NCBI RefSeq assembly: GCF_000226115.1
Contig: NC_016457.1
Coordinates: 3,472,001 to 3,536,000 of the forward strand
Reading direction: 5' to 3'
From: Thermothielavioides terrestris NRRL 8126
Taxonomy: Eukaryota; Ascomycota; Sordariomycetes; Sordariales; Chaetomiaceae
DNA length: 64,000 nt
The position numbers were made by a program, and so were the translations under genes. The notes beneath the pieces were generated by a model, which saw only the letters and a list, made by a program, of their open reading frames with translations, did no database searches and had not been told where the DNA came from. Shown here piece after piece: positions 1 through 11,816 of the stretch (positions are counted from its first letter, which is position 1; the number at the start of each line of letters is the position of its first letter).

Positions 1-1
1 G

Positions 2-919
2 CTCGAAAACCGCCGTCTGACCTATGATGCAAGCACCACGAAGCTCCAGAAAGCCAAGAGGGACGACTTCCGGCTCGAGGAGGAACTCCGCGCCGCGAAG
101 GCCAAGTACGAAGAATCGTCCGAGGACGTTCTTCGACGCATGCAGGACATTCAGGACGCCGAGGTCGATAGCGTCCGGGACCTGACCCACTTCCTTGACG
201 CCGAGATCGACTACCACGAGCGGTGCGCCGAGGAGCTCCGACGAGTGCGGCAGAACTGGCCCGGCACCGCGAGAGCGGGTTGCGGACCCGTCGAGCGCCG
301 CCCGACGGTCCGGAGCAGGTCCAACACAACGCGCAGCTACACCGAGCGCCTGCCGCGGTCAAACACATTTAGCACCGCCGAGATCCCAGAGACAGAGTCG
401 ACTGCGCCACCCGTCCGCATGCCCATTCACCTCAGCAACGTCCGACGGCAGTCGCAAATCCAGCAGACCGACGGGCCTGCCCGCCCCGTCATCGGCAGGA
501 CAAACAGCTTCCAAGGCGGCGCCAACCTCGACCGAGAGCGGAGCCGCGTCTCCGGCACCAGCACGCCGACGCCGACGACCTCCGCCGCGACCAGCCACGG
601 CATCGCGAACGTCGGCGCCCTCCGCAGCCAGCTGCGCCCGGTGAGCAGGATCGTCACGACCAAGGACGACAACGTCTTTGCCGACCGCGACGACGACACG
701 GCGAGCGACACGGGCAGCCCCGACTGGGGCAACCGTAGCACGAGCTCCGCAACCAGCGTCGGCAGCCTGAGCCGCTCGCCGAGCATCAACACGGTGAGCT
801 CGTCGTTCGGCCCGGCGGGGATCAAGAAGGCCCCGCCGCCGCCGCCGCCTAGCAGGGCGAAGAAGCCCGCGCCGCCGCCGCCGCCGCCGGTGCCGGCGAG
901 AAGGGAGATCGGTTATTGA
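2..919 (+). CDS. BAR-domain protein, C-terminal part (5' end outside window)
   Basis: The reading frame is open from base 2 to a TGA at 917-919 (305 residues), so the gene starts upstream of the window. The first ~80 residues are a charged, heptad-like helix (ENRRLTYDAS..., then LEEELRAAKAKYEESS and DFLDAEIDYHERC-type text), as in the last helix of a BAR domain, which dimerises and bends membranes. The rest is a Ser/Thr-rich disordered tail that ends in two proline runs (KKAPPPPPP and KKPAPPPPPPP), typical ligands for SH3 domains. Fungal endophilin-like BAR proteins act in endocytosis and actin patches; that role is inferred from the family. No SH3 domain is visible before the stop. No intron is needed in the visible part. 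Confidence 0.75.
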   Translation, partial: LENRRLTYDASTTKLQKAKRDDFRLEEELRAAKAKYEESSEDVLRRMQDIQDAEVDSVRDLTHFLDAEIDYHERCAEELRRVRQNWPGTARAGCGPVERRPTVRSRSNTTRSYTERLPRSNTFSTAEIPETESTAPPVRMPIHLSNVRRQSQIQQTDGPARPVIGRTNSFQGGANLDRERSRVSGTSTPTPTTSAATSHGIANVGALRSQLRPVSRIVTTKDDNVFADRDDDTASDTGSPDWGNRSTSSATSVGSLSRSPSINTVSSSFGPAGIKKAPPPPPPSRAKKPAPPPPPPVPARREIGY

Positions 920-1487
920 CCGTGAGCGGCCTGTGGGTGAGGGCGTGTGTGAAGGCTTTGTCCAGGTGAGATCGGGCCGAGCAGAGGCATCGTGTTCGAG
1001 GGTCGGAATTTGGGGTTTTAAGACAACCTGTTCGGGCGGCGTTTTGGTGTTGAGTTCGGTTTGCGTCCGTGGCTGGATCCGCGTTGGATTGCTGGGCGGT
1101 GGTGGTTAGTGCTTTTTGTAACCCCATCGAAGGTGTACCTCCGTAGACATGACTTAACCCTGCAGACCGCAAGGCATTGCTTATGACGAATGGATCGAGT
1201 ATTAGCGTTTTCTGAGGGTGGTTGTAATGGACACTTCCTGGGATGGAGTGTGCCAGCGGTGACCAGATGGAACAGGCCCGAAAATCTGGGAGCGCAGCAT
1301 CTGAGCGGATCGAGCTACCCTTGTTGCCAAGAACCGCTAACGTTAGCGTTAAAGTTTCCCGACGCCAAAGCTGCAGTGTGGGGGAGCAGCTCCAAATTCC
1401 CCATCCCCACCACGCGCTGAGCTCCGCATCGTCCAAGCAACCTTTCCCGCGATCGTGGAACGCAGACAACTGCGCGGGCCAACAACC
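920..1487. other. Intergenic region, BAR gene to cyclin H
   Basis: This is the 3' flank of the BAR gene and the promoter/5' leader of the cyclin H gene. ORFs on both strands here look like chance frames. No RNA gene or repeat was seen. Confidence 0.6.
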
Positions 1488-3102
1488 ATGGCGACCGAAG
1501 ATGCGCGGTACCGGCAGTCCTCGCAGTACCAGTTGTGGTCCTTTTCGCCGTCCCAGCTAGCAGCCATGCGCGAGAAGACGAATGCCGCCGCTCGAGCCAG
1601 AATCGCAGAGCGTCTCGCCTCCCAGCCGGCGTCCTCCAGAAACACATCCGCGCCGACGTCGAGCGCGAACACTCCCGACCCCGACGGCGCTTCCACCCCC
1701 GCGTTGCCCGAGTTTCTCACGCCCGCCGAAGAAGCCCTGCTGGTGACCTTTTACGTATCCGAGCTGTTGCGCGCCGGCGACCACGCCGAGATGACCGACG
1801 AGATCAAGGCCACGGCTGCCGCTTTCTTCAGGCGCTTCTACGTGACGAACAGCATCATGACGTATCCGCCGACAGAGATGTTGATTGTCGCCCTGTTCTT
1901 TGCTTGCAAGGCCGAGGGCGCGTTTCCAAGCATAACAGAGTCAGTCTGGGCCTGGGAAGGAGGGGGCAGGACTTGCCGACGAAAAAGATGCTGACCTTGC
2001 TATCTGCCTGCTAGCTTTGGGAAGACCTTCGGCAGAGAAAATCCGGAGGAGATCTTAGCCGGCGAGTTCCTCCTTTGCCAGGGGCTACGGTTCGCCATCG
2101 ACGTGAAGCATCCCTTCCGGGCCCTTCGGGGAGCCGTGATGGAGTTGTCCACCTTGCCCGGGATTGAGGTAAGTTCTCGGGGGTGTCCGACGCGCTCTGC
2201 AAAAGACCGCCCCCTAACTTGGCGCATTAACAGCCCGCGCGCCTCACCGCAGCCGAGCACCGCGCCCGCGAGATCCTCCGCTTCAGCCCACTCATGACCG
2301 ACGCCTACTTCCACTACACCCCCAGTCAGATCATGCTTGCCGCCCTCTCCCTCGCCGACCGCGGCCTGGCCGAGCGCCTCATAACCGAAACTTTCCACTA
2401 CGTCGAACCGCCCGCCAACAACAGCGGCGCCGACACCCCGGCCTCCTCCGGCCCTGACGCGCCAGCTGCCCCGAAACGCACAGCCCCCCGCAGCAGCGGC
2501 GGTGGCGGCAGCGGCGAGGATAGAGCGCAGATCATCGGCTCCCACATCCGCGACAAGGTCCTCGGCGCCATAGAAGCGTGCAGGGACATGCTCTCGAAGG
2601 AACTGCCCGAGCGGAGGGAGCATTGGACAAATGTAACACCCCCCACCCTCGTTCTCTCTTCTCGCCCTTCCCGCCCCAACAAACCTTGAAATCCACCATT
2701 GTCCCCTTCCCCGTCCCCGTCCCCTTGTCCCCACCCCACCGAAACCATCAGCATGCCAACGCACGATGCTAACGCTAACCCATAACCAACCAGCGAGCGG
2801 TAATCAAAGCCCAGATCACTCCGATCCGCAAGAAACTCAACAAGTGCCACGACCCGGAGCGGTGGAACCTGGTCGAGCTGCAGCGCGCGCGGCGCGAGCA
2901 GGCGAGTCGGCGGGCCGACTCGGAGGACCGGGACCCGGCCGAGGGCAGGGGCGGGGGCAAGGGCGGCACGCTGGAGGACGACGCCGCCGTGTTTGGCGCG
3001 CCGCTGCCGCTGTCGCAGGCGTCGAGGGATCCCAAGAGGCGGAAGGTTGGCGGGGAGGCGGAGCGGAAGGGGTTGGACGATCCCTTTGGGCCGCCTTTGT
3101 GA
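1488..3102 (+). CDS. ccl1: Cyclin H (Ccl1-like), TFIIH/CAK cyclin subunit
   Basis: Four exons (1488-1939, 2015-2168, 2234-2632, 2794-3102) join in frame to 437 residues. Known family role: regulatory cyclin of Cdk7/Kin28 in TFIIH, phosphorylating the RNA polymerase II tail and activating CDKs in the nucleus. The sequence shows the N-terminal helix (QSSQYQLWSFSPSQL), the first cyclin box (FLTPAEEALLVTFYV... YPPTEMLIVALFFACKAEG), GEFLLCQGLRFAIDVKHPFRA, the second box (DAYFHYTPSQIMLAAL) and a C-terminal helix (ITPIRKKLNKCHDPERW). A basic PKRRKV near the end is a likely nuclear localisation signal. The start at 1488 has an ACCATGG context; an in-frame ATG at 1455 is weaker. Introns have GT...AG ends and good branch sites (TGCTGAC before 2015, CTAAC before 2234). 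The first donor is GTCAGT, slightly unusual. A Gly/Ser-rich insert lies in the second cyclin box. Confidence 0.88.
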
Positions 3103-4304
3103 GTGCAGTTTGAGGATGGTGCGGTTCTGGGGAGGCAGGGGGTGGCTGCATCAAGGGGGTTTGTTGCTTTTCACATCTGATTTCAGCTCAAAGCGGGGGC
3201 CGCCTGGTTGGTTGCATTGGGGCATACACTACACTACGATGGTGCATTTCCGAAGCATGGCGTTGGGGAAAAGGGACCAAACAGGGGCATCATTCTGGCT
3301 TGTATCATGGAAGGCGGTAATCGGTCGATATGGACAAAAAAGGCTTCATGCACAGGAATCGACGGACACGCCCCATGTGGCTGCTTAGAAGGTGCGCTGG
3401 GCTTTTGACTCGCCTTCCGCCCTCTCAGCTCTTCCACCGGGAGACCTCTATTATCCTCTTCAGTTCTCCCCAAAGCCGAAAGCTAGAGTACGTCTTGCCC
3501 TCGCGCTCAGAGCAGCGATCAGCCCGTCTGCTTGTCGCATCCACATGTTGGTCGGGGATGAAAGCTGGAAACATGGCGGGGTACGCTACTCGGACCCTGG
3601 CTTCATCACCTGAGCCACGACAACCTTTGAAGAGCACGCTCATCGCATTGGTGAATATAAGCTACTCCCTCAACTACCCAGACCACCCACGCCAACGTGT
3701 TGACCTGCTTCGTTCGACTTTGCGACACCTACTCATGGTTTCGTTCCTTTCGCGGCACAAGACTATCTCCCCACTGTCTGTCCTCTACCGATCTCCTCCG
3801 AGTGCGGACACAGAGAAGTCGGATCTGCCAGATACGGGAGGGTCATGGATGGTTGGCACCAGAAGTTGTAGCGGAGGGGGAAGCAAACGAAGAGAATTAC
3901 ATTACGAAAATCGATAAATTGATAGCACTGTCCGCTGCTCGACTCTACTTTCGTGGTTGTGGTTTCGTTTGTGCAAAACAATCCCCAATGACCATCAACA
4001 GTCCTCGGTTTCTTGCCCAGCCAAGGGAAAGCAAAAAATCTTTTGGGGAGACCCAGGGCAATTGCTGCAATGACTCGGCTCGGCGAGCATGGAAAGTCCC
4101 CTGACCAAACCAAACAAACCAGTGGGGGGTGTGGCTGAGATTGCTCTGAGATGAAGAAATGCAGGACCACTCACCGCCGGGAGAGCGAGCAGTCCATCCC
4201 AGGCCTGTATGACGTCCCCAACCTCCTCCCGGCCCCCTTCCCACTCATCAACTCCATCGTAAAACGCACGGTTGTGGAGCCACCAGCAGCGGCTAAACGT
4301 CGTT
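3103..4304. other. Convergent intergenic region
   Basis: This lies between the stops of the cyclin H gene and the minus-strand UBC gene. Several ORFs of 70-195 codons overlap on both strands with no family motif, no plausible splice continuity and no GC-rich third positions. No gene, tRNA or repeat was recognised. Confidence 0.6.
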
Positions 4305-7300
4305 TCACTGCAAGAAGCCGTACCGCTTGAGCTCATGTCTGAGCTTGGCCATCCCTTCAGATATTCCCATCCCCTTAGGACTGTACCCGGGTGTCGAATG
4401 GCGCACGGTGGCTTCTTGTCGCTCCCACTTCTGCAGGGTTTCCATGATGGCGGCCGATTTCACGTCGAAGTGCTTGCGGAGGACCTCGCCCCAGATAGGA
4501 TCGTCCCGTTCGGCAGGCTTCCGGGGGGCGGGTGGCTTCTTCTGGAATCGCATCTTGGCCATCAATTGTCCCATAAACATCGACGCGGCCGGGAAGTGTG
4601 GGATCGGCGTGGGTTCCCCGCTCCCCAGCATCTCGGACACCATGTTCTCATCAAAAAAGTTCGACAGGAGATGAGCTGGTAGGGGGTGGCCTGGTAGAAA
4701 TTGGCCTGATAGAGGGTGGCCCGGTTGGTGGTGACCTGGTTGGTGGTGACCTGGTTGGTGGTGACCTGGTTGGAGGTGGCCTGGCAGGGGGTAGGCTGGC
4801 TCTCCGTGGGAGAATTCGCCATGGGAGGGTTCGCCGTGGGAGGATTCGCCGTGGGGCACTTCGCCGTGAGACAGTTCGTCGTAGGACAGTTCGCCGTGGG
4901 AGAGTTCGTCGTGGAAGAGTTCGTCGTGGGAGAGTTCGCCATGGGAGAGTTCGCTGTGCGAGGGTTCGCCGTGGGACATTTCGTCGTGGGATCCGTGGGC
5001 TAGTTCGCTGAAAGCTGGCACCAGGACGGCCGGGCTGACACCCGCCTCTGCCAGGGTCGGCGCCGTCAGAGTCGGCATCGGAACGGCCGGCATCGGAACA
5101 GCCGGCATCGGAACAGCCGGCGGATGAGTAGAAGCGGAGCCCTCCGCAAGTTGTGGGTTCGGGTCCTTCAGTCGCTCAGTCAGCCATGGGATCATGGCGT
5201 ATTGGATGGTCAGCTGGTGGACACCAGTGTTGTAGCGCTGGGAATTGGCCTCATCGAGTCGGTATTCGAAGCCTGGCTCATTGTAGTACGGCTCCGCAAC
5301 AAAGATCATTGCTTTGACGCCCGAGGACGTTAGCCGTTGCAATGCGCCATCATCTGCGATCTCAAAGGTCGCGACATACCTTGAATGGATACCAAAAGCT
5401 GCAGAAGAGTCGAGCGATTCGGCTCCCACGGTTGGCCGTTCCACGTCCCCAGCAACGATAGGCAAACTGTTCCCAAACTGTGAGCTGATGGAGCTAGTAG
5501 GCGGAAAGGAAAATGAGAGGAAAACACCCACCCTTGCCATTCGGATACAGGTTCGGATTGAAAGCAGCCCATCCGTGACCGGTAGTCCGAAAATGCACCT
5601 TGGGAGGCACCTTGGGGAAATCGCCGTCGCAAAATATGTCAAACTCGAAGAGGCCGTTCTCGTAAGGAGTGTCGACCGGGCCGATGATCAAGACCTTTAA
5701 CACATCCACGCGACTCTCTCCGTGGCTGACGTAGATGCCCTCTGGGAGATCGGTGCTCAAAGAGGAGACTTGGGTAAGCAGCTTTCTCATGCGGCCGACT
5801 GAGGACCCTGAGGCCGAGGCCGCCTGAGCCTGTTTGGCGTAGTAGAAGCCCTTCAGGATCTCCGCATCTGGAACCTCCTTGACGCAGTGAACGCGATGCC
5901 ATTCCGCAAGGGCTCTTGTCTGCTCCTGGAGGGCCGCGATGGCAGATTCTTTCGCTGCGTGCGCCCGCATGGACCGCGTTATGACACTCCGGATCGGACC
6001 ACTCCTTGATGAGGCAGGGGGATGGCTGGGCTCCCTGGTCTCCCAGATCCCCGTCTGCTCACGGAGTGACCGCAGCCCGTCCGACACATTGGTTATCCGG
6101 TGCGAGACCGCAAGAGGAGCCTGCTCGTCCTGCTCATCCCCCAATCGACGCAACGTTTCAACGAACTTGCGGCAAGGAACAGCGAGCTGTTCAAGAATGG
6201 ACGCCAGCGACTGCGCGGTTTCAAATCTCGTGGCCCCCGTAACGCTCCGGTCGTCGGACTCTCCGAGAACAAGTCGGGCAAGCTGTTCTTCTGGGGGGAA
6301 GAGCGCTCTCTCACGGAGGATGACGGAAGCTGTGGCGATATGACAGGCACTGGCATCCACGATGTCCAGCACGGCCGTGACGGAGTCGCGCAGAGCGTTC
6401 ATCTCCTCGAGAGACGCATGTCGAAGCAGATCGGCGGCATGATGTATCAGAGGACTCCTCGCCATCATGGCTGAAACAGTCTGCCGAAACGAGTCATCGA
6501 TGGATATTGCCGTCCTCTCCCCCGGGGAATGCAGAACGGAGGACAGGGCGATCAAGTACAGCTCGATGACGTCCGATCGGGCCTGACCCGCCTTTTGCCT
6601 CGCCTTAGTGGACCGAGATTGAGAGCGAGCACGCACCGGATCGCCGTATCCCGTGCCCTTAGACAGCCGTGATCTCGCACCTGTGCCAATGCTCTTGCCC
6701 CAAGATTTTGCAGGCTGCGCAGCGCTCCGCGATGACTCCGGCTTGGAAGAGGCCTCCTCCTTCGGGATTTTAGACGCAGCGGGGTGTGTATCGAAGCCGC
6801 AAAGCAGGGCGAAGATCAGAAACAACCGTGCGCTGTCGCAGCACCAGGCGACTTTGAACTTCTCCCTCGATACCACACGGCCCAACGTCGGCACGTAGGC
6901 GGGGTGATACGAGTCCCCTCCGACGCAAGACCATCCGCTGCACTTGGAGCAGCGGAAACACGCATGCAAAACGCCTGTCTACGTCAGTTCCGGTCTTCTG
7001 GGCGACACTTCCGCGCAAGACCCACCCGTGGATCGGAGCATATCCTGAGTACGCTGCTTGAGTTCCCACTCGGTGATCTTAATAGAGGCCATGCAGCCAG
7101 CGCATCGCAAAGACCGGAGGTGGAGTCGGTACGCCGCCAGCTCGTCTCGCTGGACCGATAACGATTGGGAAGATGCCAATCCCAAAGGGCCGAAGTGCCT
7201 TTGTTGGCTCTGTGAGCCCGAGAATTGTGCCAGGTGCTGGTCGTTCATGGTTTGGGCTGCCCGGCCGGGTGATGTCAGGTCTGAATAGGAGTGGAACATT

Positions 7301-7719
7301 GTCAGCTCCACGGCCACCACCGTGTAGACCGCGGTATTGGGAAGGGATCGAAGAAGCGAAACATGCGTGGAGGGAAGCTCACCGATAGGATTCTTCTCTG
7401 ATCCTAGTGGGTAACTAAACTTGCTGGTGGCTTGGGCCGTTACCCTTGACCTCTCAACCACGGTGTTGCTTGAATGCGCGTGGGAAGTCGGCGAGTCTGA
7501 GATTCTGTCAGCGACGAGCTTTAAAATATGCAGCCTCGGAAATCTAGGAGCTGTAAAAGTGCCTTTTGCATTTGAGCTCGCTTGTGTGCGCTGCTGCTTG
7601 TGGCTCTTCTGGAACGCTCGGGACTGGTCGTCTTCGGGAGACGTGGTCCTCTTCGAAGATTTGAACATGGCCTGCCAGTCGTGGAATTTGTGTCTGAGCT
7701 TATTCCTGAAAGAAGGCAT
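4305..7719 (-). CDS. E2-like ubiquitin-conjugating (UBC) protein with N-terminal Cys motif and pentapeptide repeats
   Basis: Four exons on the minus strand (7719-7026, 6974-5532, 5466-5380, 5311-4305) give 1076 residues. Cys pairs at ~206/209 and 237/240/243/248 resemble a zinc-binding ribbon, followed by WCCDSARLFLIFALLCGFD, which I recall from large fungal E2-like proteins. The UBC core spans about residues 625-790: LPEGIYV, GPVDTPYENGLFEFDIF, PPKVHF, FNPNLYPNGKVCLSLLGTW, EPYYNEPG. The putative catalytic Cys is residue 714, formed across the exon 2/3 junction, so transfer activity is plausible. The closest known architecture is the BIRC6/UBE2O-type UBC domain. The C-terminal third carries three arrays of 5-residue repeats. 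The start at 7719 is the first ATG; the upstream continuation of the frame opens only with GTG. Substrates are unknown. Confidence 0.82.
4665..4784 (-). repeat. 15-bp coding minisatellite (PGHHQ-type, 8 units)
   Basis: Eight units of 15 bp encode PGHHQ and variants (PGHLQ, PGHPL, SGQFL, PAHLL) near residues 918-957 of the UBC protein. The middle copies are nearly identical at the DNA level (GGTTGGTGGTGACCT on the plus strand). Confidence 0.9.
4797..4991 (-). repeat. 15-bp coding minisatellite (SHGEx, 13 units)
   Basis: Thirteen units of 15 bp encode S-H-G/D-E-x pentapeptides (SHGEL, SHDEL, SHGEP, SYDEL, PHGES and others), near residues 849-913 of the UBC protein. On the plus strand the unit reads roughly TTCGCCGTGGGAGAG. 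The array is acidic and histidine-rich. Confidence 0.9.
5073..5117 (-). repeat. 15-bp coding minisatellite (AVPMP, 3 units)
   Basis: Three near-identical 15-bp units (CATCGGAACGGCCGG and variants on the plus strand) encode AVPMP three times, near residues 807-821 of the UBC protein. It has the same period as the two arrays downstream. Confidence 0.85.
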
Positions 7720-9584
7720 GGTCCAACGATAAGATTGCGTCACGACAAAGCTCACTGCAGCGCCCTAAAAGAACTTGTTGAAAGTCAAACCCGGCCCGCC
7801 GTTGACGCTCAAAGGTCGCGTCGCGGGCCGCTTTGGCACAGAGTCTCTTCGGACCGAGGAGGATGGAGGCCAGGTCCGGATTCCGCTAGATATATGCTCG
7901 CCTCCTTTTCAAGATTGTGTCGCTCGTTCCATGGGCTCCAATCCGGGAAGACTGACCGCCGAGGCCGTCGGGAGGGCTGTTGCAGGCTTGACAGAGCAAT
8001 GACGTGTCTCGCTCGAAACCAAACGCAGTCCCGCGGTCACGGGGTGAGCCAAACTCGACCCGCCGGATCGATTGCTCGGGCTGGCGAAACGAGTGACTTG
8101 TCGCGCAGGGAGGAGTCGCGTGCAGGAAGGCCGAAGAAGTCGAGGAAGGGATGAAAGGGAGAGAAAGATGCAAGATGCGCTGAAAGGATTCGCTGCAGTG
8201 TAACGCTGAAAGAAGAGAAAGCGTCGATGGGCGAGAGGTCGGTATTGGCATTTGACACTGGGACAAAGTGCGCCTGTTTCTCAGGGAGCTCGAGCATTGA
8301 CAAAGTTCCCGATCATCAAAGTGCAGGTTCCAGCCCAAGGTTGTTGGAGTGAAGATTCACTGGCCAAGCCGTCCATGTGGCAGGATGAGTTAGGCAGGAC
8401 CGCAGGTGGCTACCTGCCGAGCTAAGGTATGTGCCTACCGCAGCTTACCTTACCCAAATGGCCATTGCGAACCTTGAGGATTTGGGATTGGTTACTGTGT
8501 GCCTGGTTACAATACGGAGCAAACGGAGGCAGATGGTAACTCAGGCAGGAACGGTTCGGGCCAGTGCGAAGTCAGGTAGAGCGCCCGGCGGGGTGACGGG
8601 CTGATCGCAGCTGCCCGGCCTGCCCAAGCTGTCAGAGGGGGCCGAGACATTTCTTCCCGTGACTACACCAATTACCCTATTGCATCAATTTCCCAGCAAA
8701 CTGCGGCGTTGACTTCCGTGAGCCCAACTTTCTGTTCAGTACTTGCTATAAACGATTGGCTGTTCGCCGGTAATGTATATACACCAACAGGATTGGTCGC
8801 CAGAACTGCATTCCTGACCGTGTGCACCATCTTGAGTTCTAAAGCTGGGACCTAGGATACGCAAGAGTATCTTTTGACCAGCGGTAACTTCTAGACCTTA
8901 AGCTTCGGATTTCGGATAGGTAAGGTACCTTTAGGTAGGTAGTCGGTAAGTTTGACTTCAGTCCTGCCCCAGCGTGCGCAATACCAGAACCTTCACTACC
9001 TACAGTATTAATCACATATTTGGAAATGATAAGTCTTTGTATCAACTTTCCTGGTTCGACCTCCTTTTAGGTGTCTTGAGGCTCGGCCGCTCATGACAAT
9101 CAAAGCACCAAGGTGCACCTCATGGCCTCGTCTGCGACACCAATTCCTGTCGCCCACGCAAACGCAGTTGAAGCTTTCGAACCATCGTAGCCATGGCAAC
9201 AGAGGCTACATCGGAGGCCCGTTCCCTCTGCAGGGCACGTAGGCGGCACCAACACGGGAAGATCGCCTGACTGCTGAGCTACTCTCACCGTCATTTTTCA
9301 CCTGCTATTCTAGATTGATTTGTATTACTTCCAAACCGACCACCATGGCGGTTTGCATCTTAGTCTGAGACATGAATTCCCCCTCATGAAACATGCAGTT
9401 CCCGACCCGCAATCGCAACGTCGGGTGGCAGACAGGGTTGCGTGACATTACCGCTTGCTATGCAGGCACCAAGTCATCCATCCATTTCCATCTTGAAAGC
9501 CGCCTGTCGTCCCGTTTGAAAGGCGGGATCGATGCATAAAGCCACCTACATTAGCGCTTAGCCACGCCCAGCCACGAGACTCCA
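7720..9584. other. Intergenic region upstream of the UBC gene
   Basis: About 1.9 kb holding the UBC promoter and the 3' flank of the phosphoesterase gene. From about 8640 on it is less GC-rich. Only short frames without motifs are present; no tRNA, repeat array or element ends were recognised. Confidence 0.55.
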
Positions 9585-11005
9585 TCACTCCTTGAAGGGA
9601 TTAGCCGCAGGGAGCTTCTTCGGGGTGTTGCGCGCGCGCGAGTTGATGAGGTGCGCGAACGAGGGCGACCATTCGACGCGGGGATTGTAGGGCTCGAAGT
9701 CGAAGAGGTAGCCCAGCGTGCGCAGGATGGAGGTGGCCGAGTACGAGACGACCTGGCCGGCGGAGTTGGCGTGCTGCTGCTCGACGTAGCCCTTGCTCAC
9801 CCAGGGGGAGATGAGGAGGGTGGGGATACGGCCGCCGAGGCGGTTGAAGGGGAAGGTGTAGTTGGCGCCCGACGGCGTCTTGGCCGTGTACGTCAGGTCG
9901 TCGGGCCTGGGGGCGAGCGGGGGAGGCACGTGGTCGTGGAAGCCGCCGGTCTCGTCGAAGGTGAGGATGAAGAGCGTCTGCTCCCACTGGGGGCCGGCGC
10001 GCAGGGCCTCGTAGACCTGCTTGATGAGGGCCTCGCCGGCAGAGATCAGGCCGGAGGGGTGCATCGAGGTGGTGCCGACGCCGCAGCACGAAGGGTTGAT
10101 GAAGCTGAGCGAGGTGAGGTTGCCGGCAGCAGCGTCGACGAAGAACTGTGAGATGTCGACGACGTTGCCCTCCAGGCCGGCATCGTAGGTCCACTGGAAC
10201 CACGAGGCCTCGGGTCCGGTGCCGCCGGCGGGGTCATGGTAGTTCCTCCAGTGGTAGCCACCCTCAGTCAGCGACTGAAAGATGGACTTCTGGTTGAAGC
10301 CCTTGGCCGTGAAGGAGGCGTCGTTGGAGCCGTGACCATAGGAGCTGCCCGAAACAAGGGCCAGACGGTTGGGGTCGGTGGGCTACGTGTGTGACAACCA
10401 TCGTCAGCATGGCGATAGACCGTTGACAGGGGGGAAAGTGGGCCGGGAACACAACTCACGCCGGGAATGGCCGAGTGCCAGTGGTTGAAGGTCACGAAGT
10501 TCTTGACCAGCGCGGTGAGCACGGGCACCTGCTCCTCGGTGTAGTAGTTCATGACCTGCTGGGCCAGCGTGGACCGGTTGGCCTTGGAGCTGTAGAGACG
10601 GAGCTGCTCATGCACGAAGCCCTTCTGGGTGGGCGTCAGGTGGCCGGACGCAATGGCGTTGTTGTCCGGCGTAAAGGTGCCGTAAAACTCAATGTTGTTG
10701 CCATAGACGGCGTGGTCCGGATCATCGGTAATGGAGTCAAAGTCGTTGGCGGCGGAGCACACCGAGCCGGCGGCCGGGTTGGTCAGATTGTACGGGTTGC
10801 AGAACGGGCCCTTCTGGATGGGGTTGTCGAGGCCCTTCAGCTTCTGTCCGCCCAGGAGATTGTCAAGCGAGCGGTTCTCCATGACCAGGATGACGACGTT
10901 CTTGATGTGGGCTTTCAAATTGGCAAACTCGCTGCCGCCGCGCGTCGGGGCAGCCTGCGCTGCCACCGCAAGGGCGAGCAGGCTGTGGAGAGTAGAAACA
11001 CGCAT
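9585..11005 (-). CDS. Secreted phosphoesterase (phospholipase C / acid phosphatase-like, PF04185 family)
   Basis: Two exons (11005-10460 and 10382-9585) make 447 residues; the GTGAGT donor and TAG acceptor join phase 0 at IPGV|PTDPNR. A signal peptide is clear (MRVSTLHSLLALAVAAQAAP). The family signature near the mature N-terminus is IKNVVILVMENRSLDNLLG. Other typical blocks are HWHSAIPG, DPNRLALVSGSS, GGYHWRNY, FILTFDETGGFHDHVPPP and GGRIPTLLISPWV. Members cleave phosphoester bonds in phospholipids or phosphomonoesters using metals bound by Glu/Asp/His; which substrate is used here cannot be read from sequence. The enzyme should act outside the cell or in the wall, possibly in phosphate scavenging (inference). 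Several NxS/T sites suggest glycosylation. A TATA-like TATAAAG lies about 100 bp upstream. Confidence 0.88.
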
Positions 11006-11099
11006 CTTGGGCGAGAGAGTTCGCTGTCAAGAGGGGCCTGTGTGTCTCTCAGAGGTGAGGGCGGGCAGGTAGCTGTCAACAGCCAGCAATCAACGGCGA

Positions 11100-11106
11100 C
11101 TTTATA
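11100..11106 (-). promoter_or_regulatory. TATA-like box of the phosphoesterase gene
   Basis: TATAAAG on the minus strand, about 95-100 bp upstream of the ATG at 11005, a usual distance for a fungal TATA element. Confidence 0.4.
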
Positions 11107-11682
11107 GGAAGGCCGTCTCGGCGTCTTCAAGCCCGCCGTCCGTGGGCGTGTTGCCGTCTGCATGGCCGTCTGCCCCGGCTTGAGCCCACGTGGGAGACTA
11201 CTAGTTGCGTGCTACCTACTACTATCGTCCTATGCCCATGTCGACCTACCTCCGCAGATCACATCGCGTCAGCACCTCGACCGATTCCTGCGCAACTTCC
11301 AAGGTTTTCCCGTTGGCTTCCGTCCGGGATAAGGCATGTCGCAGGGCGGTCCACGAGGGAGAAAACGCATGCACATGGAAGCGAAGTCGTCACTTGCAGT
11401 GATCCGTCCTGTAGCTCGGGTCAGCTAACTCGGCTATTTTTGGTTCTGCCAGTGTTGTTCAGTGGGCGGGATGGTGAGGGGTCAAGGAACTCCGTGGACC
11501 TTCCCAAACGAAGCGGTCAGCAGCTTCTCGTTTGGTCGAACGCGAGAGCGAGCTTCGGTGTCCCGATTTGACCCTGTAACTCTCACAGCAATATTTAGTA
11601 TACCTCGTGTTCCATAACTCCACGTGTAAAAGGAGGAGTAGTGTAGTATACACAGCTTACCTGAACTAACAACCTGACTTCT

Positions 11683-11816
11683 GGCGACCCCATTAAAAAC
11701 ACAAAGCAGTTTCATTAGAAGAACAAGACGCTAGGGGCGGCCCGTGCGCTCCCACCAAAACCTTGTAGCGAGCGTCACCACGCTCCCGAGCTAACATGTT
11801 GCCACAAGAATCGCTG
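11683..11816 (+). repeat. Left terminal inverted repeat
   Basis: Outer arm of the element, pairing with 12137-12270 in inverse orientation. The outermost conserved text is CGACCCCATTA. Confidence 0.65.

Noticed and set aside
3330..3917. 195-codon plus-strand ORF between cyclin H and the UBC gene
   Set aside because: No motif, no bias to G/C in third positions, and competing ORFs on the other strand; likely chance.
4598..5011. Plus-strand frames made of RRGRVRRGRVR and GEFAVGQFV repeats
   Set aside because: Antisense shadows of the 15-bp coding repeats of the UBC gene.
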